From Planctomycetota bacterium (GTDB taxonomy: Bacteria > Planctomycetota > Phycisphaerae > WQYP01): 9,436 nt of DNA. The notes under the pieces are model-generated. The model searched no databases. It saw nothing but the letters and a program-made list of their open reading frames with translations, and was not told the DNA's origin. The stretch lies in the NCBI GenBank assembly GCA_021852245.1, contig JAJZNY010000009.1:1-9436 (forward strand). The letters are read 5' to 3'. Shown in pieces: positions 5,329-9,436 of this stretch (the first letter of the stretch is position 1; the number at the start of each line of letters is the position of its first letter). The position numbers and the translations under genes were made by a program.

Positions 5329-6051
5329 ATGGTGCCATTGCTGCTCAATCTGTTATCAAAGTTCACTTACTTTGCATTGGCGGGGTTGTTGATCATCGCG
5401 GGTTGCGGGGTACCGATTCCGGAAGATATGCCGCTGATTCTTTCGGGCTATCTGTGCAATTCGCACTGGGGCCCCTTCAACGGAGCGCGTGCCCATCTGG
5501 CGCCGAATATCTGGGTGATGTGCGTGGTGGGCCTGCTGGCGATGCTCATCGGTGACAGCATCCTGTATTTCATCGGTCGCTACGGAATTGATTCCAACAA
5601 CATCATCGCCCGCCACGTGCGGAAGGTGCTCCACTCCAAGCGACGAATCTGGATCGAACAGCATTTCGCAAAATATGGGGATGTCACGCTTTTTATCGGG
5701 CGTTTCATGCCGGGCGTTCGGGCAGGCATTTTTGCGTTTTGCGGAATTGCAGGAATGTCCTACGTGAGATTCGTCATCATCGACGGGTTGGCCGGGCTCA
5801 TCAGCGTACCGACCCTGATCTGGCTGGGGCATTGGCAGGCCCACCACCTGAATCAATTTTTGGCGAAAGTAGCTGAGTTTAAGCATTGGCTCTACGGGGC
5901 GGCCGCCATCGCGCTGGTCGTTGGCGGCGTCATTTACATCATTCATCGCAGGCGGGCGGCGAGAGGTGCAGTGGACGCAGCGGGCACGACCGGCGATGCC
6001 AAGCCGCACAACACGCTCGCCGGTGTCAAACCGGATGACGATCCCAAATGA
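5329..6051 (+). CDS. DedA-family integral membrane protein
   Basis: The product is 240 aa, a normal length for DedA (SNARE-associated/VTT) proteins. It has hydrophobic segments near residues 5-27, 60-82, 118-140, 145-168 and 186-206. Family signatures are clear: GVPIPED at 27-33, the GD...YFIGRYG segment at 75-86, and FIGRFMPGVR at 122-131, with the two conserved Arg (R125, R131) of the F-x-x-R-x-x-P-x-x-R motif. Family members act in the inner membrane, and some are known to recycle the lipid carrier undecaprenyl phosphate or move phospholipids; others affect proton-motive-force homeostasis. The C-terminal 30 residues are a charged cytoplasmic tail. GGAGG at 5310-5314 lies 14 bases before the ATG, a long spacing. 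GlmS follows after 77 bp on the same strand, so co-transcription is possible and would link two cell-envelope functions. Confidence 0.9.
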   Translation: MVPLLLNLLSKFTYFALAGLLIIAGCGVPIPEDMPLILSGYLCNSHWGPFNGARAHLAPNIWVMCVVGLLAMLIGDSILYFIGRYGIDSNNIIARHVRKVLHSKRRIWIEQHFAKYGDVTLFIGRFMPGVRAGIFAFCGIAGMSYVRFVIIDGLAGLISVPTLIWLGHWQAHHLNQFLAKVAEFKHWLYGAAAIALVVGGVIYIIHRRRAARGAVDAAGTTGDAKPHNTLAGVKPDDDPK

Positions 6052-6090
6052 AGTATGGGGTGATCATCGTCCGATAGAAAGGGTTGCAGT

Positions 6091-6108
6091 GTCGGTCGGG
6101 TGACCGGC
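6091..6108 (+). promoter_or_regulatory. Small hairpin in the glmS 5' leader
   Basis: GTCGGTC pairs with GACCGGC (seven pairs, one G-U) around a GGGT loop, ending eight bases before the glmS ribosome binding site (AAAGGA, 6116-6121). It could affect translation or mark a processing site. It does not resemble the glmS ribozyme, which is far longer. Confidence 0.25.
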
Positions 6109-6128
6109 GGAACATAAAGGATATCGAC

Positions 6129-7958
6129 ATGTGTGGAATCGTGGCCTATGTTGGAAAGAAAGACGCGCGGGCACTTCTGATCGAGGGGCTCAAGCGGCTT
6201 GAATACCGCGGATACGATTCCGCCGGATTGTGTCTCATCGAGGATGGGAAGCTTTTTGTGGCGCGGGCCGCCGGCCGCATCAGCGTGCTGGAGTCCGCCC
6301 TCGACGAGCAGAAAGTGCCCCCGAGCCATATCGGCATGGCCCACACCCGCTGGGCCACGCACGGACCCCCGACCGAATGCAACGCCCATCCGCATCTGGA
6401 TAACAAGCGACGCATCGCCATTGTTCATAACGGCATCATCGAAAATTATTCCACCATTAAAACGTTCCTCTCTGAGCGCGGCTATGTTTTCAGCAGCGAA
6501 ACCGATACCGAAGTGCTTGCCGTGCTCATCGGGCATTTCTATGAAAATAATCTCGTCAAGGCGGTACAGACGGCCCTGCGCGAAGTGCGCGGCACCTACG
6601 GTCTGGCGGTCATGTCGGCTGAGGAACCTGAAACGCTCGTGGTGGCACGTCGCGGATCGCCCCTGATCATCGGCGTGGGGGATGACGAATACGTGGTCGC
6701 CTCGGATGCGGCCGCGATTGTGGAACACACCACACAGGTCGTCTATCTCAATGACAATGAAATGGCGGTGATCACTCCGGATCAGTTCCGCACCACCACG
6801 ACCGACGACACGCCGGTGACCAAAAAAGTCAGCGAGGTGGAATTTTCACTCCAGCAGATCGAACTCGGCGGGTACGATCATTTCATGCTCAAGGAAATAT
6901 TTGAACAGCCGCAGGCGATTGAAGACTGCATGCGCGGCCGGCTGGATCGCCAGGAGGGGCGCGTGGTGCTTGGCGGGATCAATCAATACAGCCGCGATAT
7001 TGTTCGCACCCGGCGGCTGATCATCACCGGCTGCGGGACGGCGTGGCACGCCGGGCTGGTGGGAGAATTCCTCTTTGAGGAACTCGCTAAAATCCCCACC
7101 GAGGTGGAATACGCCAGCGAATTTCGCTATCGCAATCCGATCATCGAAGATGGGACACTGGTGCTGGCGATCAGTCAGTCCGGAGAGACGGCCGACACGC
7201 TTGCCGCCCTGCGGGAAGCCAAGGATCGCGGGGCCCTGAGCCTCGGGATCGTGAATGTCGTCGGCTCCACGATCGCCCGGGAAACCGATGCGGGAATTTA
7301 TCTGCACGTGGGGCCGGAGATCGGCGTCGCAAGCACGAAGGCTTTTACGGGGCAGATCGTGGTGGAAATTCTGCTGGCGCTGAGCATTGCGCGGCGGAAA
7401 TACATGTCGCAGACGGTGCTGCAGGAATTTATTGACGCGCTGGAGCGGATACCGGATCAGATCCGTCAGGTGCTCCAGCAGAGCGACCTGATCCGCCAGG
7501 TGGCCCAGGAACATGCCCGGCGCGACAACTGGCTTTTCCTCGGACGCGGGTTTAATTTTCCCGTCGCGCTCGAAGGCGCCCTGAAGCTCAAGGAGATCAG
7601 CTACATCCATGCCGAAGGCCTGCCGGCGGCGGAAATGAAGCATGGCCCCATCGCCCTGATCAATCCCGGAATGCCCGCTGTATTCATCGCCACCCGCGGC
7701 AGCCAATATGAAAAACTTATTGGAAATATCCACGAAGTCCGGGCCCGCCACGGCAAGATCATCGCCGTCGCCAGTGAAGGGGATGAGCACATCCACAAGG
7801 TGGCGGATCACGTCTTTACCGTGCCCGACACCATCGAACCGCTTCAGCCGCTGCTGACCGTCGTGCCGCTGCAGCTTCTGGCCTATCATGCGGCGGTGAG
7901 CCGCGGGTGCAATGTGGATAAGCCGCGCAATCTGGCCAAGAGCGTCACGGTGGAGTAA
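6129..7958 (+). CDS. glmS: Glutamine--fructose-6-phosphate aminotransferase (isomerizing)
   Basis: GlmS converts L-glutamine and fructose 6-phosphate to glucosamine 6-phosphate and glutamate. This is the committed cytoplasmic step toward UDP-GlcNAc for peptidoglycan and lipopolysaccharide. The 609-aa length equals the E. coli enzyme. The N-terminal class II glutaminase domain (about 2-225) starts with the nucleophile Cys2 (MCGIVAYVG) and has HTRWATHG (72-79), NAHPH (85-89), HNGIIENY (100-107) and SETDTEV (123-129). Two SIS sugar-isomerase domains follow, with GCGTAWHAG at 301-309, SQSGETADT at 349-357 and STKAFTGQ at 402-409. E489, H505 and K604 match the E. coli catalytic residues. The C-terminus is the usual KSVTVE. 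The ATG at 6129 is chosen because Cys must follow Met and because AAAGGA lies seven bases upstream; an upstream alternative at 6084 would bury the nucleophile. It probably shares a transcript with the DedA gene. Confidence 0.98.
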   Translation: MCGIVAYVGKKDARALLIEGLKRLEYRGYDSAGLCLIEDGKLFVARAAGRISVLESALDEQKVPPSHIGMAHTRWATHGPPTECNAHPHLDNKRRIAIVHNGIIENYSTIKTFLSERGYVFSSETDTEVLAVLIGHFYENNLVKAVQTALREVRGTYGLAVMSAEEPETLVVARRGSPLIIGVGDDEYVVASDAAAIVEHTTQVVYLNDNEMAVITPDQFRTTTTDDTPVTKKVSEVEFSLQQIELGGYDHFMLKEIFEQPQAIEDCMRGRLDRQEGRVVLGGINQYSRDIVRTRRLIITGCGTAWHAGLVGEFLFEELAKIPTEVEYASEFRYRNPIIEDGTLVLAISQSGETADTLAALREAKDRGALSLGIVNVVGSTIARETDAGIYLHVGPEIGVASTKAFTGQIVVEILLALSIARRKYMSQTVLQEFIDALERIPDQIRQVLQQSDLIRQVAQEHARRDNWLFLGRGFNFPVALEGALKLKEISYIHAEGLPAAEMKHGPIALINPGMPAVFIATRGSQYEKLIGNIHEVRARHGKIIAVASEGDEHIHKVADHVFTVPDTIEPLQPLLTVVPLQLLAYHAAVSRGCNVDKPRNLAKSVTVE

Positions 7959-7985
7959 ATCTCGGGGCGCAGAAGTCCGCATCGG

Positions 7986-8036
7986 CTGCGGGTGGGGCAA
8001 CCGGCTGGGCGCCGGTTCTCGCCCGCATTCCCGCAG
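7986..8036 (+). terminator. Nested hairpin structure after glmS
   Basis: CTGCGGG (7986-7992) can pair with CCCGCAG (8030-8036), and inside it AACCGGC (7999-8005) pairs perfectly with GCCGGTT (8011-8017) over a five-base loop. It begins 28 bases after the glmS stop and could end the transcript, but no T-run follows, so it is not a classic Rho-independent terminator. Confidence 0.35.
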
Positions 8037-8122
8037 GCGCTGGCAGATACGAACGCACCCGCAGGCATGCAAACACCCAGTCAAAAATCATTATCGCCCG
8101 GCCAGAACGCTAAAGCGCGGCG

Positions 8123-9436
8123 ATGGAACAGATTGATAAATCGCTCGGCGATTTCTGGGTCGGCGTCGGCAGTCCCCTGCTGACCAACACCGCCGGCAGA
8201 CCGATCCCCTCCGATGCCCAGCTCATGCTGGAATTCCTCACCAACGATATCGTCTACACCTGCGTCAACTGGAATGCCGCCGCCGTCGCCCGCGTCCCGT
8301 TTCGGCTCTATGCCGTCGACGATTCGCCACCCGGCGGCCGCTCGGTGGATGACAGCACCATCGCCCGCCTCAAGCATCACCCCGCATGGGGACATCGCGT
8401 GCGGCAATCCGGCCGCATCATTGAAATAACGGATCATCCCCTGCTGAATCTGCTTAATCGTGATAATGACGGGCTTAACGGCTACCAGCTTCGCTACATG
8501 ACGGGCGTCTACATGGAGGTGTTCGGCGGTGCGTATTGGCTGCTGGAGGACGATTGGGCCGGGCGACCGGGGCAGATCAAAATTCTCCCCACCCAGCGCG
8601 TCATGCCGCTGCGTGATGATGATCTGGCGGTGGTGGGGTACAAATATTTCCCGGCGCTGACGGGCAACTGGATTTCGCTGGCAAAAGGCGATGTGCTCGA
8701 CTTTCGCTTCCCTTCCCTGGAAGACCCGTACGGCGGTCGCCACGCCCCGCTGCGGTCGGCCTTCATGCAGGCGGAACTCGCCGCCAAATATGCCCTTTAT
8801 GAAAATTCCCTCATGGATAACCGGGCCCGGATTGACGGCACCTTTATCCCGCGCGATCAGATCACCCGCAAGGAAGCGGAACGGGCGGAGATGCTCTGGA
8901 ATGAAAAATTTTCACGCAGTGGGAACGGCCGGGTATTGGTGGCGGAACAGGCGGGCACTTTTGTGCCGGCCCGCTATCCCCCCACCGATCTGGGCCCGAT
9001 GGAGATCAGCCGCGAAACGCTGCGGCGTCTGGCGCTCGCCTTCGGTGTGCCTGAAGCCCTGCTTTCAAAAGATGCCACCTACGCCAATATGCAGGCCAGC
9101 GAAACGTTATACGCCCGCCAGACCATTCTGCCGCGTGTATTAATTCTGGAACAGAAGCTCAATGAACTGCTGGTGCCGCGCTTCGGGCCGAATCTGTTTC
9201 TGGCGGCGGATAATCCGGTTCCCGCCGACGCGGCGTTTGAGTTGCAGAAGGCGCAGGTGGCCATCAGCGCCGGGGCGCTGAGCCGGGAGGAAATTCGCGG
9301 CCTTGCCGGATTCGACCGGCAGGTGCCGGCATCGGTTGCTGAAGCGCCTGCCGCCATCACTGAGCCTGCACCCACCACTCCCACCGCACAAGATATGGGT
9401 ACCGAGCAGGAATTGGCCCTGCTGCTGCAGATCAAT
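8123..9436 (+). CDS. HK97-family phage portal protein (3' end beyond the window)
   Basis: This frame stays open for 438 codons from ATG 8123 to the right edge. An in-frame TAA at 8111 makes ATG 8123 the first possible ATG. The portal protein forms the ring at one capsid vertex through which phage DNA is packaged, and it docks the terminase. The translation fits the HK97/SPP1-like portal fold. An N-terminal part has NDIVYTCVNWNAAAVARVPFRLY (about 41-63), then HPLLNLLNR and GYQLRYMTGVYMEVFGGAYWLL. A middle part has ILPTQRVMPL and VLDFRFPSLEDPYGG. A C-terminal helical part has LRRLALAFGVPEALLS, YANMQASETLYARQTILPRV and LEQKLNELLVPRFG. A Pro/Ala/Thr-rich linker near 400-425 is followed by more sequence, so a C-terminal extension is likely. 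The ribosome binding site is weak. No terminase precedes it; glmS ends 164 bp upstream. It could be prophage, a GTA-like cluster or a remnant. Confidence 0.85.
   Translation, partial: MEQIDKSLGDFWVGVGSPLLTNTAGRPIPSDAQLMLEFLTNDIVYTCVNWNAAAVARVPFRLYAVDDSPPGGRSVDDSTIARLKHHPAWGHRVRQSGRIIEITDHPLLNLLNRDNDGLNGYQLRYMTGVYMEVFGGAYWLLEDDWAGRPGQIKILPTQRVMPLRDDDLAVVGYKYFPALTGNWISLAKGDVLDFRFPSLEDPYGGRHAPLRSAFMQAELAAKYALYENSLMDNRARIDGTFIPRDQITRKEAERAEMLWNEKFSRSGNGRVLVAEQAGTFVPARYPPTDLGPMEISRETLRRLALAFGVPEALLSKDATYANMQASETLYARQTILPRVLILEQKLNELLVPRFGPNLFLAADNPVPADAAFELQKAQVAISAGALSREEIRGLAGFDRQVPASVAEAPAAITEPAPTTPTAQDMGTEQELALLLQIN

Noticed and set aside
6052..6128. glmS ribozyme/riboswitch in the leader
   Set aside because: The 77-bp spacer is too short for the ribozyme, and its conserved core is not visible.
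5943..6728. Minus-strand frame of 261 codons over the DedA end and glmS start
   Set aside because: It is a shadow of two well-supported plus-strand genes.
6846..8084. 412-codon minus-strand frame opposite glmS
   Set aside because: It is antisense to the unmistakable glmS coding frame, and its translation is His/Asp/Gln-rich shadow of GC-rich codons.
8081..8743. Minus-strand frame of 220 codons opposite the portal gene
   Set aside because: The plus-strand frame is open for 438 codons with portal-family motifs. The minus frame has no recognisable content.
1..9436. CRISPR array, tRNA or rRNA gene, transposase or integrase
   Set aside because: I found no regularly spaced short direct repeats, no cloverleaf or rRNA-like stretch, and no transposase or integrase motif in any frame of reasonable length.

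Overview
The window looks like a chromosomal segment of a GC-rich environmental bacterium, most likely Planctomycetota. That placement is an inference from the style of the Rhs-core fragments (S-L-G-R-W then QDPAQY.NGANTYQFV) and from the dispersed intergenic repeats. No rRNA, tRNA or taxonomic marker fixes it. The window has three parts: an accessory island (about 16-5100), a two-gene housekeeping block (5329-7958), and the start of a phage-type gene (8123 to the right edge).

The island holds three short Rhs/polymorphic-toxin modules without the large Rhs shell. Each is a fragment of the Rhs-repeat-associated core joined to a different C-terminal tip, and each is followed by a small partner gene. 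Module 1 (+ strand) is a 301-aa tip protein at 336-1241 followed by a 109-aa three-helix membrane protein. Module 2 (+ strand) is a core fragment with an 84-bp in-frame deletion and no clear start (1620-2321), followed by a single-helix membrane-anchored protein that probably starts at TTG 2384. Module 3 (- strand) is a 275-aa tip protein at 4024-4851 followed by a 99-aa immunity-like protein that overlaps it by ATGA. The layout resembles displaced or 'orphan' rhs-CT/immunity arrays.

The modules are stitched together by repeats. A 59-bp leader carrying the ribosome binding site and the first five codons occurs at 292-350 (+) and again at 3519-3577 (-), where it heads a 25-codon stub. A diverged version precedes module 3. 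A 52-bp core block (51/52 identical by eye) lies in inverted orientation at 551-602 and 4669-4720, just upstream of tips 1 and 3. A further repeat of about 140 bp lies at 3309-3450 (+) and 4941-5080 (-), flanking module 3. These repeats offer routes for recombination that would reshuffle leaders and tips.

The housekeeping block has a DedA-family membrane protein (5329-6051) and a full-length glucosamine-6-phosphate synthase, GlmS (6129-7958, 609 aa, catalytic residues present). The window ends inside an open reading frame of at least 438 codons (8123-9436+) that reads as an HK97-family phage portal protein. It sits 164 bp after glmS with no terminase or integrase between them, so it may belong to a prophage remnant, a gene-transfer-agent-like cluster or a rearranged prophage.
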